NCBI GenBank assembly: GCA_003485955.1
Contig: DNHH01000061.1
Location: forward strand, 10,194-16,045
Length of the DNA stretch: 5,852 nucleotides
Origin: Opitutia bacterium
GTDB lineage: Bacteria; Verrucomicrobiota; Verrucomicrobiia; Opitutales; UBA953
Reading direction: 5' to 3'
The notes beneath the pieces were generated by a model. The model ran no database searches and had not been told where the DNA came from. It was given only the letters and a program-made list of their open reading frames with translations. Positions 1 through 5,852 of this stretch are shown one piece after another; within the stretch, counting starts at the first letter, position 1; each line of letters starts with the position of its first letter. A program made the position numbers and the translations under genes.

Positions 1-117
1 GTAACTACCCTCGTCTTTAAAAATCGCCCCGATCGCCAATTCGTAATCAAACGACTTTTGTTGATCTCGGTATTGGGCAATCTTGCCGCCGATAAATTGA
101 ATAAGTGCGTTCAGCAT
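1..117 (-). CDS. Probable glycosyltransferase (GT2/GT92-like), N-terminal fragment
   Basis: This is an open frame from an ATG at 117-115 running off the left edge, 39 codons visible. After a short charged, Gln-rich N-terminus, residues 27-39 read ELAIGAIFKDEGSY. This resembles the first beta-strand and nucleotide-sugar-binding segment of family 2/92-type glycosyltransferases, which typically begin 'AIxKNEAxYLxEW'. No signal peptide is visible, so the enzyme is probably cytoplasmic. An in-frame TAG lies upstream, and no other ATG falls between it and the chosen start. No Shine-Dalgarno sequence precedes the start; instead the motif GATATTTAGCAA ends 2 bp before the ATG. The gene is divergent from the fucosidase at 263. 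The family call rests on about 13 residues, so it is tentative; the existence of a gene here is more certain than its function. Confidence 0.55.
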   Translation of the reverse strand, partial: MLNALIQFIGGKIAQYRDQQKSFDYELAIGAIFKDEGSY

Positions 118-262
118 AGTTGCTAAATATCTATTATGTATAAAATGTACTTCAGACTATATTAGCCACAATGGAATGTTTGGGTTGTGTTTTGTGTATA
201 TGATATTTAGCAATACTCTCAGTGTGAATACCCCTTCATTCTATCCCAACTCCTACTCATTT
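118..262. promoter_or_regulatory. Divergent AT-rich intergenic region with paired 12-bp motif
   Basis: The region separates two divergent genes and is markedly richer in A+T than the flanking coding sequence. It should hold promoters for both. GATATTTAGCAA occurs on the plus strand at 202-213, and its exact reverse complement lies at 120-131, so each copy points at the gene it precedes. Candidate -10 hexamers are TATGAT at 199-204 (plus) and CATAAT at 138-133 (minus), each one mismatch from TATAAT. I see no convincing -35 hexamer at proper spacing for either. If the plus-strand -10 is real, transcription would begin near 211, which would rule out the upstream ATG at 176 and favour the fucosidase start at 263. 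Promoter placement is inference. Confidence 0.4.
120..213. repeat. Perfect 12-bp inverted repeat flanking divergent promoters
   Basis: TTGCTAAATATC at 120-131 and GATATTTAGCAA at 202-213 are exact reverse complements separated by 70 bp. The match does not extend at either end. One copy abuts the glycosyltransferase start codon (2 bp away); the other lies 49 bp upstream of the fucosidase start. The arrangement suits a paired operator or a shared initiation-region motif for two co-regulated divergent genes. The match is directly visible; the function is inferred. Confidence 0.6.
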
Positions 263-2041
263 ATGCGCCTACTCTCCCTGTTTTTTGCTACATTCCTCTC
301 CTTGGTTAATTCAGTGACACTGAGCGCTGGAGTTAACGGGGGCAAAGAGGGTTCGCCTGAGTACAATGCCCGTGCGCAGTGGCTTCGTGATGAGAAAGTC
401 GGCGTATTTATCCATTGGAACCCTTCTGCCACCATTGGTAAGGAAATCTCTTGGTGCCGGACCAACCCAGTATACGGTAATATCGGCGCAGAGAAATACG
501 ATGCTCTGTATAAAGATTTTAAGGGCGAAGCTTTTAATGCCGATGAATGGATCACGCTCTTTCGCGAGAGTGGTATTAAGTACGCAGTCTTTGTACCCAA
601 GCATCACGATGGTTTCGCAATGTTTGCGACCAAGACCTATGATTACAATGTGATGAAGTCGCCGTTTGGTCGTGACTATATTAAGGAAGTATCGGAAGCC
701 TGTCGAAAGGGTGATGTGCGCTTTTGCCTCTATTACTCGGTGCTCGATTGGTGGAATCCTCTCTATAGTCCGAAGCAGGGAGCCGATCTCTCTGGCTATA
801 TTGATAAGGTATTTAAGCCTCAGATGAAGGAGTTACTCAGTAACTACGGACCCGTCGGTTCCATCTGGTTCGATGGCCATTGGGATGCTTCTTGGACGCA
901 TGCGTACGCCAAAGATATGGAAAAGTTTATTCGAAAGATTCAACCGAAGACACTGCTCGGTAACCGTCTTGACCAGCGCTACGCGGGTGACCCTGGGCCC
1001 AACTGTTCGTGGACAGGTAGTTTCTTTAATGCGCCTGACGCTATCGACGATTACCAAGCTCGAGAGGTTGATTTAGGAAAGTATTACACTGAACGTGCCT
1101 GGGATTCCTGCTACAGTCTCTGCGGTGTAAATAACAAGTGGTCATGGGTTCCTCCAATGAATCCCGTACCGCTGGCTGACATCGTCAATTGGTTGATTCA
1201 ATGTATTGGTCGCGATGGCGGTATGTTGCTTGGTGTTGGACCACGTGGAGACGGCAGTATCGATCCAGCGAGTGCCGCGCGCATGCTCGAGCTGGGTGCT
1301 TGGCTTAAGATTAATGGCGAAGCCGTCTACAAGACCCGTGGTGGCCCATGGTTGCCTGGCACATGGGGCGTTTCAACGCGCCGTGGAAATAAGGCGTATG
1401 TCTTTATCTCAAAATGGAAGGGCACCGACATCCAGTTACCTGCATTGTCGATGGGGGTGACTTCAGCTCGTTTAGTTGGTGGGGGTCCAGCCACGGTGAC
1501 CAAAACACCTGGTAGCATTACTATCCACGTCGACGCTGCTTTGCGTAAGCCGATTGCGACCATTATCGAATTAACGCTTGAGCGTGATTGTATGTCGCAA
1601 CCTGTGCTCGAGGTTCCAGAGCCAGTAAATCTCGCAAAAGGTATTTTGCCCAAAGTTTCCTCTTTCTGGCCTGGTCGTGAAAAGGAGCTTTCAGTCACAC
1701 ATATCACCGATGGGAATATGGGAACGCTCTGGGCGACTGAGGAAGCTGCACGTGAGGGCTCAGTCTCCGTTGATCTAGGTAAAGAGATAACCATCTCCGA
1801 TGTCATGTTGAGCGATGCGCCTTATAACCGCACACAACAGTTCTCGGTTGAAGCCCAAGTTGGTGATACATGGAAAACCTTGGTTTCCGGAACTACCATT
1901 GGTGGCGAGTTACATCTCAATTTTGAACCCGTGAAAGCACGTGTCTTCCGCGTGAACATCCTTAAGGCTAGCGACACGCCGACTTTAACTGAGTTTCAGA
2001 TCTTCGGCTTGCCATCACAGGCTGCACCTGCCCGTCGATAA
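263..2041 (+). CDS. Secreted GH29 alpha-L-fucosidase with F5/8-type C-terminal domain
   Basis: Predicted to hydrolyse terminal alpha-L-fucose from glycans by the retaining GH29 mechanism, in the periplasm or outside the cell. I start at the ATG at 263 (592 aa) because it gives a standard signal peptide: Arg2, a hydrophobic stretch to about residue 16, and a likely cut near 20-22. An in-frame ATG at 176 would put 29 unusual residues before it. The (beta/alpha)8 catalytic domain spans about 28-360. It contains HW at 51-52, the fucose-binding KHHDGF at 113-118, and IWFDG at 201-205, with Asp204 as probable nucleophile. LLGVGPRGDG at 322-331 corresponds to the usual LLLNxGPxxDG. A small beta-domain follows (about 360-440), then a discoidin/CBM32-like domain (about 455-582) for glycan binding. 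Oddity: the family's WE-x-C segment reads WDSC at 280-283, so the Glu proposed as acid/base in some members is Asp281 here. The gene is divergent from the glycosyltransferase and convergent with the second fucosidase. Confidence 0.93.
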   Translation: MRLLSLFFATFLSLVNSVTLSAGVNGGKEGSPEYNARAQWLRDEKVGVFIHWNPSATIGKEISWCRTNPVYGNIGAEKYDALYKDFKGEAFNADEWITLFRESGIKYAVFVPKHHDGFAMFATKTYDYNVMKSPFGRDYIKEVSEACRKGDVRFCLYYSVLDWWNPLYSPKQGADLSGYIDKVFKPQMKELLSNYGPVGSIWFDGHWDASWTHAYAKDMEKFIRKIQPKTLLGNRLDQRYAGDPGPNCSWTGSFFNAPDAIDDYQAREVDLGKYYTERAWDSCYSLCGVNNKWSWVPPMNPVPLADIVNWLIQCIGRDGGMLLGVGPRGDGSIDPASAARMLELGAWLKINGEAVYKTRGGPWLPGTWGVSTRRGNKAYVFISKWKGTDIQLPALSMGVTSARLVGGGPATVTKTPGSITIHVDAALRKPIATIIELTLERDCMSQPVLEVPEPVNLAKGILPKVSSFWPGREKELSVTHITDGNMGTLWATEEAAREGSVSVDLGKEITISDVMLSDAPYNRTQQFSVEAQVGDTWKTLVSGTTIGGELHLNFEPVKARVFRVNILKASDTPTLTEFQIFGLPSQAAPARR

Positions 2042-2074
2042 ACCACTGAGTGCATCTCGGCCGCACCTTTTCGT
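2042..2074. other. 33-bp convergent junction, no clear terminator
   Basis: The two fucosidase genes end tail-to-tail with only 33 bp between the TAA at 2039-2041 and the minus-strand stop at 2077-2075. I see no stable GC-rich hairpin followed by a T-run on either strand. Transcripts therefore probably overlap at their 3' ends, or terminate inside the opposing gene or by Rho. Confidence 0.5.
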
Positions 2075-3472
2075 TTAGCGACTTTTCGCTGGCGCGTGCA
2101 CTTGTAGTCGTCGAATCAAGGGTGTGCCGACGGACTCAGTTATGCGGACGCGTACTTGGCTGACTTCGGTCGGGTTGCAGCGGGCTAGCATTCGGCGACC
2201 CACGGCAGTACCTTCAAACAGTTTCACCCAACCTTTACCATCGAAGCCTTCAATGACAAAGGCACGGATACGATGGCCGTAACGGTAGTCTTCCCAGAGA
2301 TCGATATACCCAACAGTTCTAAGACTTTCGAGATTAAGGGCAGCTTCTTTGCCGGCGACTTGCTCAATTTTTCCAAGGGCATTGCCGAAGCGTTGGCGAA
2401 TTTCATTACCAAACTCTTCATACCGTTTCATGTCGTCGGGATGCACACTGCCGTCTGCCTGTGGGGCGCAGTTGAGAATTAAGAAGCTGTTACGTCCGAC
2501 GGACTTCTCATAGCAGTCCATCAGCGCCTCGACGCTACGCCGGTGCTTGAGTGCCGCAGGACGCATGTGCCAGAACTTGTCGTGGAGAGGGACATCGGCC
2601 TCCTGTGGTGCCCAGTAGTCGCCGTCGGGTGATTCGACACCTTGGATCTGGCGTCGGTCAGCCTCCGCTTGGTTGGGCGCCTCGGTGGCGGCGATGCGTG
2701 CTCGGTCGAGTGTGGACCAGCAAGGGTAATCGACGACGCCGCGCTCGTTACCAGGCCAGCGGATGGTTGGCAGTGGGTCGCGACTGCCTACGGCGGCGAT
2801 GACGGCTCGAGGGGCGCGATCGGCGATACGCTTACCGATTGTGGCTTTGATGGGTTGGTCGATCCAAATCTCAGTGACCAGATCAGACCCTAGTCGGTCC
2901 ATGATTTCGTCGAATCGGCGTTCAAGCAAGCGATTGGACTCCTCCCAGGTGTGCACTTTATCCAACTTGCGGTAGCTGATAGTTGAGGTGTCTTCGGCGA
3001 CTTTGCTCGGGTGGGGGAGCCAGAAGTAGAAGCCCGCGTTGAGTCCGTGGCGGCGGCAGGCTTCCGCGAACTCTTTAACGACGTCACCTTTACCATCTCG
3101 ATAGGCGGTATTTCCAATATGGTATTCGGTTGTTTTACTTGGCCACATGCAAAAGCCGCCACTGTGCGCCAACATGAAGACGATCTCTTTCGCCCCGAAG
3201 GACTTCGCCGCTAGGCACCATTGATTGACGTCTAACTTTTCAAAACGTATATCTTTGAGAGGCGTACTACCGTCGTCATACTCGCGCTGCTGAATGGTCG
3301 CAGGATCGAGTTGTACGAACATAGCCAATTCTTGCTCTTGCCACTCGTACTGAGCTTTAGTGGGCCGTGCCAACCGTGCAGCTACGGGGTCCGCAATGGC
3401 GGTATCCCAAGCTGATTCCGCAATTATCTCACACGGTGCGCTCAGCAGAGAGAGCAAGAGCAGTAGCTTCAT
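2075..3472 (-). CDS. Secreted GH29 (subfamily B-like) alpha-L-fucosidase
   Basis: A 465-aa protein predicted to release alpha-1,3/1,4-linked fucose, the usual activity of GH29-B. A signal peptide is clear: Lys2, a run of leucines to residue 10, and a likely cut after Ala18; it is not a lipobox. The catalytic barrel spans about 35-365. The conserved KHHDGF position reads AHSGGF (102-107), followed by the family's CMWPS (108-112). EIWID at 201-205 supplies the probable nucleophile Asp205. YWAPQEADV at 286-294 matches the GH29-B segment carrying the acid/base Glu, here Glu291. NCAPQADG (334-341) matches the NxxPxxDG loop. A C-terminal beta-sandwich (about 370-460) with EDYRYGHRI (394-402) and a GTxxGxRR-like segment is typical of GH29-B. 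The ATG lies 11 bp after the esterase stop, so the two are probably co-transcribed; no Shine-Dalgarno is visible. Length and domain order look intact. The altered fucose-binding motif makes the exact substrate uncertain. Confidence 0.88.
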   Translation of the reverse strand: MKLLLLLSLLSAPCEIIAESAWDTAIADPVAARLARPTKAQYEWQEQELAMFVQLDPATIQQREYDDGSTPLKDIRFEKLDVNQWCLAAKSFGAKEIVFMLAHSGGFCMWPSKTTEYHIGNTAYRDGKGDVVKEFAEACRRHGLNAGFYFWLPHPSKVAEDTSTISYRKLDKVHTWEESNRLLERRFDEIMDRLGSDLVTEIWIDQPIKATIGKRIADRAPRAVIAAVGSRDPLPTIRWPGNERGVVDYPCWSTLDRARIAATEAPNQAEADRRQIQGVESPDGDYWAPQEADVPLHDKFWHMRPAALKHRRSVEALMDCYEKSVGRNSFLILNCAPQADGSVHPDDMKRYEEFGNEIRQRFGNALGKIEQVAGKEAALNLESLRTVGYIDLWEDYRYGHRIRAFVIEGFDGKGWVKLFEGTAVGRRMLARCNPTEVSQVRVRITESVGTPLIRRLQVHAPAKSR

Positions 3473-3483
3473 CTATGGTTTAA

Positions 3484-4593
3484 TCACTTAATTTGCTGGT
3501 CGAGCCAAGGGGCAATCTTCTCAGCCCAGGCTTCGCCATGAACTTTTAAGCCTGCTTTGCTAAAATGAATACCCTTGCCGCCATGGTCGCGCAGATCTCC
3601 GAGCATTGCGTCGGTATCAGGGCCCTCGAAAGCGATACGCTTATCCCAAAGTTCTTTTTGGCCTTGCGTGACGGGTGCTTCGAGCGGCTTGCCTGGGCGA
3701 TAGGATGCCTTGGCGACGAACCAGGTGAAGTTGCGACCTGACTGCTGTCGCATCTCGCGAATGATTGTGCCGAGGCCATTGGCATAGGCTACGCCTTTCA
3801 TATCTGCATCACTTTCGCCCTGGTGCCAGAGCAGGGCGCGAAAACTAGGGCAACCTGACACCGCTGATGCTTCGAGTTCCTTAATTCGACCAAGTGTCCA
3901 ATTAAAGAGCTCACTGCCAGATTTCCATTGATTGATGGAAGTGCCGCCATGGCCGGTCACAATGACACCAATTGGCACATGGTAGCGTGCGGTCATCGCA
4001 TCGCCGAAAGCGGGCCAGAAGCTGCCACCTTGGCTTTTGTCATGTGTGCCGAGTTGTGGATCATTGGCGATACGCCAAGACTTGCCGTCGAAACTCGAGA
4101 CAAGCCCTGACTTTGTCTCGATGCGTCCATCCGTCGGCAGATTCGATCCACCGCCACCGCAGTTGGTTGAGTTGGATTGGCCAGCGCCAACAAATACTTC
4201 ACCCACGCCGAACTGTGCGACCTTAGTGGTAGCTACTTCGTTGTTGGACTTCATCGCGCGAAACTCAGCGGAGTACCAACCACCGGCCGGTAAGGTTAGC
4301 GTTGTGGAGAAGCCGTTCTCTGTTGCCCGATATTTCACATCAACCCAATCGCCCTTGAGTGGTTTTCCGTCGAGGTCATTACCCATGACACGCACCTGAA
4401 CCGTATCGCAAGGTGTAGAGACCTTGCCGGAGACTCGTATGGGGCCTTCATTGCGTTTGGTGCGCTGAAAGACTTGCAGTTCTTGTGGATAGATGACGCT
4501 CAAGCTAGCGTTGATGTCACCAGTGGTAGCAGGTGCAGCTATCCCAAGTGGCGTGAGTAGAATGACGAGGGCAGCCGTTAAGTAGGTGCGCAT
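3484..4593 (-). CDS. Secreted SGNH-type carbohydrate esterase (sialate O-acetylesterase-like)
   Basis: A 369-aa protein of the SASA/sialate O-acetylesterase-like branch of the SGNH hydrolases, predicted to remove O-acetyl groups from a glycan outside the cytoplasm. Residues 1 to about 20 form a signal peptide (Arg2, hydrophobic AALVILL, small residues GIAA). An all-beta N-terminal domain covers about 29-128. The hydrolase core begins at GEVFVGAGQSNS (131-142), with Ser140 in the GQSN nucleophile block. GHGGTSINQW (214-223) and LLWHQGESD (254-262) are the oxyanion and conserved WHQGExD blocks. GIHFS at 341-345 gives the probable catalytic His343. Oddity: the Asp usually three residues before that His is Lys340, and the nearest Asp is Asp336. 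This is the first gene of a likely two-gene operon with the downstream fucosidase, which suggests both act on one acetylated, fucosylated glycan. 'Sialate' is a family name; sialic acid as substrate is not supported here. Confidence 0.87.
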   Translation of the reverse strand: MRTYLTAALVILLTPLGIAAPATTGDINASLSVIYPQELQVFQRTKRNEGPIRVSGKVSTPCDTVQVRVMGNDLDGKPLKGDWVDVKYRATENGFSTTLTLPAGGWYSAEFRAMKSNNEVATTKVAQFGVGEVFVGAGQSNSTNCGGGGSNLPTDGRIETKSGLVSSFDGKSWRIANDPQLGTHDKSQGGSFWPAFGDAMTARYHVPIGVIVTGHGGTSINQWKSGSELFNWTLGRIKELEASAVSGCPSFRALLWHQGESDADMKGVAYANGLGTIIREMRQQSGRNFTWFVAKASYRPGKPLEAPVTQGQKELWDKRIAFEGPDTDAMLGDLRDHGGKGIHFSKAGLKVHGEAWAEKIAPWLDQQIK

Positions 4594-4656
4594 AAGGGTG
4601 GGGTTTCACTACAGTCAGCAAAAACTAGAGCGAGTTCCAACAACGTTACTATGCTT

Positions 4657-4762
4657 GAGACTAAGGACGAATGACTAAGGACTAAAGCAGATGCATAGAT
4701 GCGGCCGGGCAGGCAGAATGCATAGTCATGACTTTCGTCGTTAGACCTTAGTCTTTAGTCTC
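4657..4762. repeat. Compound inverted repeat: two arms of four GACTAAR heptamers
   Basis: The left arm is 4657-4687 and the right arm 4732-4762. The left arm reads as four tandem heptamers from 4659: GACTAAG, GACGAAT, GACTAAG, GACTAAA. The right arm on the minus strand reads GACTAAA, GACTAAG, GTCTAAC, GACGAAA from 4760 downwards. Aligned as reverse complements, the 31-bp arms match at 25 positions, with one further G-T wobble, and enclose 44 bp. The element could form a long imperfect hairpin ending 11 bp from the encoded CCA of tRNA-Ser. There is no T-run after it, so it is not a standard intrinsic terminator. It may be a dispersed extragenic palindrome, a small non-autonomous mobile element, or a transcript-end stabiliser; which one is unknown. 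Confidence 0.75.
4687..4725. repeat. Direct repeat GCAG(A)ATGCATAG inside the hairpin core
   Basis: GCAGATGCATAG at 4687-4698 recurs as GCAGAATGCATAG at 4713-4725, differing by one inserted A. A GC-rich 14-bp spacer containing GCGGCCGGGC lies between them. Both copies contain the palindrome ATGCAT, so they can also pair with each other as an inner stem of the larger inverted repeat. Confidence 0.65.
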
Positions 4763-4772
4763 TTCAATCCAC

Positions 4773-4860
<88 letters not shown>

Positions 4861-4861
4861 A

Positions 4862-4876
4862 TTCAGTCGGACTGAA
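4862..4876. repeat. 15-bp perfect palindrome next to the tRNA 5' end
   Basis: TTCAGTCGGACTGAA is two 7-bp arms around one central base, beginning 2 bp upstream of the mature tRNA 5' end. In RNA it could form a short stem of about 5 bp in the tRNA leader; in DNA it has the symmetry of a protein-binding site. No function can be assigned from sequence alone. Confidence 0.45.
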
Positions 4877-4908
4877 GTGTCCAGCAAAAGGGGCAAGGGG
4901 GTTAAGTC

Positions 4909-4924
4909 AATGCCAAGAGGCACT
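4909..4924 (-). terminator. Weak hairpin downstream of glnS
   Basis: On the minus strand, AGTGCC / TCTT / GGCATT forms a 6-bp stem including one G-U pair, 20 nt after the glnS stop. It is followed by GACTTAACCCCC rather than a U-run. It could be a weak or Rho-assisted terminator or an RNA-processing stem between glnS and tRNA-Ser. The stem is short enough to be chance. Confidence 0.2.
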
Positions 4925-4944
4925 GTCCCAGGCGTAATCCTACC

Positions 4945-5852
4945 TCACTTAATCGCTGCCTTAGCCCAGCTGTCTTTGAGTGTGACCGTGCGGTTGAATA
5001 CTGGTTTCCCTGGCGTACTATCCTTAGTGTCGGCGCAAAAATAGCCCACACGTTCGAATTGAACACGTGTCCCAGGCTTTGTCTGGAGCAGGGAAGGTTC
5101 GACCTTAGCACGGGCCACTTTAAGCGAATTCGGGTTAAGGTGGGTGCGCCAGTCTTCACCGTCGGCGAGCGAGTTGAGATCTTCGAGGGTGAACAGTCGG
5201 TCGTAGAGGCGGACTTCGATGTCGCCAGCGTGCGCTTCGGAAATCCAATGAATGGTCCCCTTAACTTTACGACCATCCGGTGGATTTTCTCCTCCACGTG
5301 TTGTAGGGTCATAAGTACAACGCACTTCGAGGATATTTCCGGCGGCATCCTTGGTTACGCCCGTACATTTTACGAAGTAGGCCCAGCGTAAGCGCACCTC
5401 TTGTCCGGGTGTTAAACGGAAATATTTCTTCGCAGGAATTTCCATGAAGTCATCGCGCTCAATGAGTAGGTTGCGAGAGAAGGGCACTTTGCGTGAACCT
5501 GCTGCAGGGTCTTCAGGGTTGTTAATGGCTTCTAGCTCTTCGACTTGACCTTCGGGATAGTTTTCGATGACGAGGCGAATGGGGTCGAGTACTGCCATGG
5601 CGCGTGGAACCGTTTTGTTTAAATCATCACGAATGGCGTGCTCGAGTAGTGCAACATCGGTTAGTGAGTTGTGTTTGGTTACCCCAATTGTTTCGCAGAA
5701 CTTACGAATCGATGTTGGTGTAACGCCACGACGACGGAGCCCCGAGACCGTTGGCATTCGTGGGTCATCCCAGCCGCTAACGCGTTTTTCTTGTACAAGT
5801 TCCAGGAGGCGACGCTTGGACATCACCGTGTAAGTCAGATTGAGGCGCGCGA
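4945..5852 (-). CDS. glnS: Glutaminyl-tRNA synthetase, C-terminal part (cut by window edge)
   Basis: Cytoplasmic class I enzyme that attaches glutamine to tRNA-Gln using ATP. The 301 visible residues begin in frame at the right edge with ARLNLTYTVMSKRR, which contains the class I KMSKS-type ATP-binding loop (MSKR at visible residues 10-13). Next comes the GlnRS signature GWDDPRMPT followed by SGLRRRGVTP. The remainder is the two-barrel anticodon-binding region, with VKGTIHWIS, VRLYDRLF and a C-terminal GYFCAD segment in the expected order. Length after the MSKR loop matches the E. coli enzyme closely, so the C-terminus looks complete; it ends in TGA at 4947-4945. The internal GTG at 5826-5824 is a coding Val, not a start. 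The Rossmann domain lies outside the window. A direct GlnRS implies this organism charges tRNA-Gln without relying solely on the transamidation route. Confidence 0.97.
   Translation of the reverse strand, partial: ARLNLTYTVMSKRRLLELVQEKRVSGWDDPRMPTVSGLRRRGVTPTSIRKFCETIGVTKHNSLTDVALLEHAIRDDLNKTVPRAMAVLDPIRLVIENYPEGQVEELEAINNPEDPAAGSRKVPFSRNLLIERDDFMEIPAKKYFRLTPGQEVRLRWAYFVKCTGVTKDAAGNILEVRCTYDPTTRGGENPPDGRKVKGTIHWISEAHAGDIEVRLYDRLFTLEDLNSLADGEDWRTHLNPNSLKVARAKVEPSLLQTKPGTRVQFERVGYFCADTKDSTPGKPVFNRTVTLKDSWAKAAIK

Larger units (their letters stand above)
4594..4772. other. Intergenic region between tRNA-Ser and esterase operon
   Basis: This stretch lies downstream of the tRNA and upstream of the esterase start, both on the minus strand. 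It must hold the end of the tRNA transcript and probably the esterase promoter. No Shine-Dalgarno precedes the esterase ATG; the adjacent sequence is pyrimidine-rich on the coding strand. I could not assign a -10/-35 pair with confidence. Most of the region is taken up by the compound inverted heptamer repeat described separately. Confidence 0.5.

Noticed and set aside
176..262. 29-residue N-terminal extension of the first fucosidase from the ATG at 176
   Set aside because: It would put about 30 atypical residues ahead of a standard signal peptide, and it overlaps the AT-rich region with the 12-bp repeat and a -10-like hexamer. The ATG at 263 is the better start.
1327..1806. 159-codon minus-strand open frame antisense to the fucosidase C-terminal region
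   Set aside because: No recognisable domain, and it lies wholly inside a well-supported gene with a conserved fold on the other strand; it is a codon-bias shadow.
2067..2088. Repeated CTTTTCG at the end of the two fucosidase genes
   Set aside because: A 7-bp direct repeat only, partly inside coding sequence, with no stem; too short to support a terminator or attachment site.
4037..4399. 120-codon plus-strand open frame opposite the esterase
   Set aside because: It overlaps conserved SGNH blocks and the beta-domain encoded on the other strand, and its Pro/Ser-rich translation resembles nothing I recognise.
4657..4762. Heptamer array as a CRISPR or as an intrinsic terminator
   Set aside because: The units are 7 bp with no spacers, unlike CRISPR repeats; and no T-run follows the hairpin on either strand.

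Overview
The window looks like a piece of a bacterial chromosome in which a small carbohydrate-degradation locus lies beside housekeeping genes. Base composition is roughly balanced. Translation starts have no recognisable Shine-Dalgarno sequence. Two different GH29 alpha-L-fucosidases plus an SGNH/sialate O-acetylesterase-like enzyme, all with signal peptides, suggest a polysaccharide degrader from the Planctomycetota-Verrucomicrobiota-Chlamydiota group, most likely a marine Verrucomicrobiota of the Opitutae/Coraliomargarita type. That placement is an inference from gene style, not from a marker gene.

Layout, left to right. (1) Positions 1-117, minus strand: the first 39 codons of a probable glycosyltransferase that runs off the left edge. 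(2) Positions 118-262: an AT-rich divergent intergenic region holding a perfect 12-bp inverted repeat (120-131 and 202-213), so that the same motif points at each divergent gene. (3) Positions 263-2041, plus strand: a secreted GH29 alpha-L-fucosidase with a C-terminal F5/8-type (discoidin/CBM32-like) domain. (4) Positions 2075-3472, minus strand, tail-to-tail with the previous gene: a second, GH29-B-like fucosidase. (5) Positions 3484-4593, minus strand, 11 bp upstream of gene 4 and probably in the same operon: a secreted SGNH carbohydrate esterase. (6) Positions 4594-4772: an intergenic region with a compound repeat, in which two arms of four heptamers each (consensus GACTAAR) face each other around a core with duplicated ATGCATAG motifs. 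(7) Positions 4773-4860, minus strand: tRNA-Ser(GGA) with encoded CCA. (8) Positions 4945-5852, minus strand: the C-terminal half of glutaminyl-tRNA synthetase (glnS), cut by the right edge.

How the genes fit together: the esterase would remove O-acetyl groups and the two fucosidases, from different GH29 subgroups, would release differently linked L-fucose from a fucose-containing glycan such as an algal fucoidan or a host-type fucosylated glycan, outside the cytoplasm. No transporter, sulfatase or fucose catabolism gene lies in the window, so the substrate stays open. I did not find a clearly new multi-gene system. The most unexplained signals are the two non-coding repeat structures (118-262 and 4657-4762) and substitutions at conserved active-site positions in all three enzymes.
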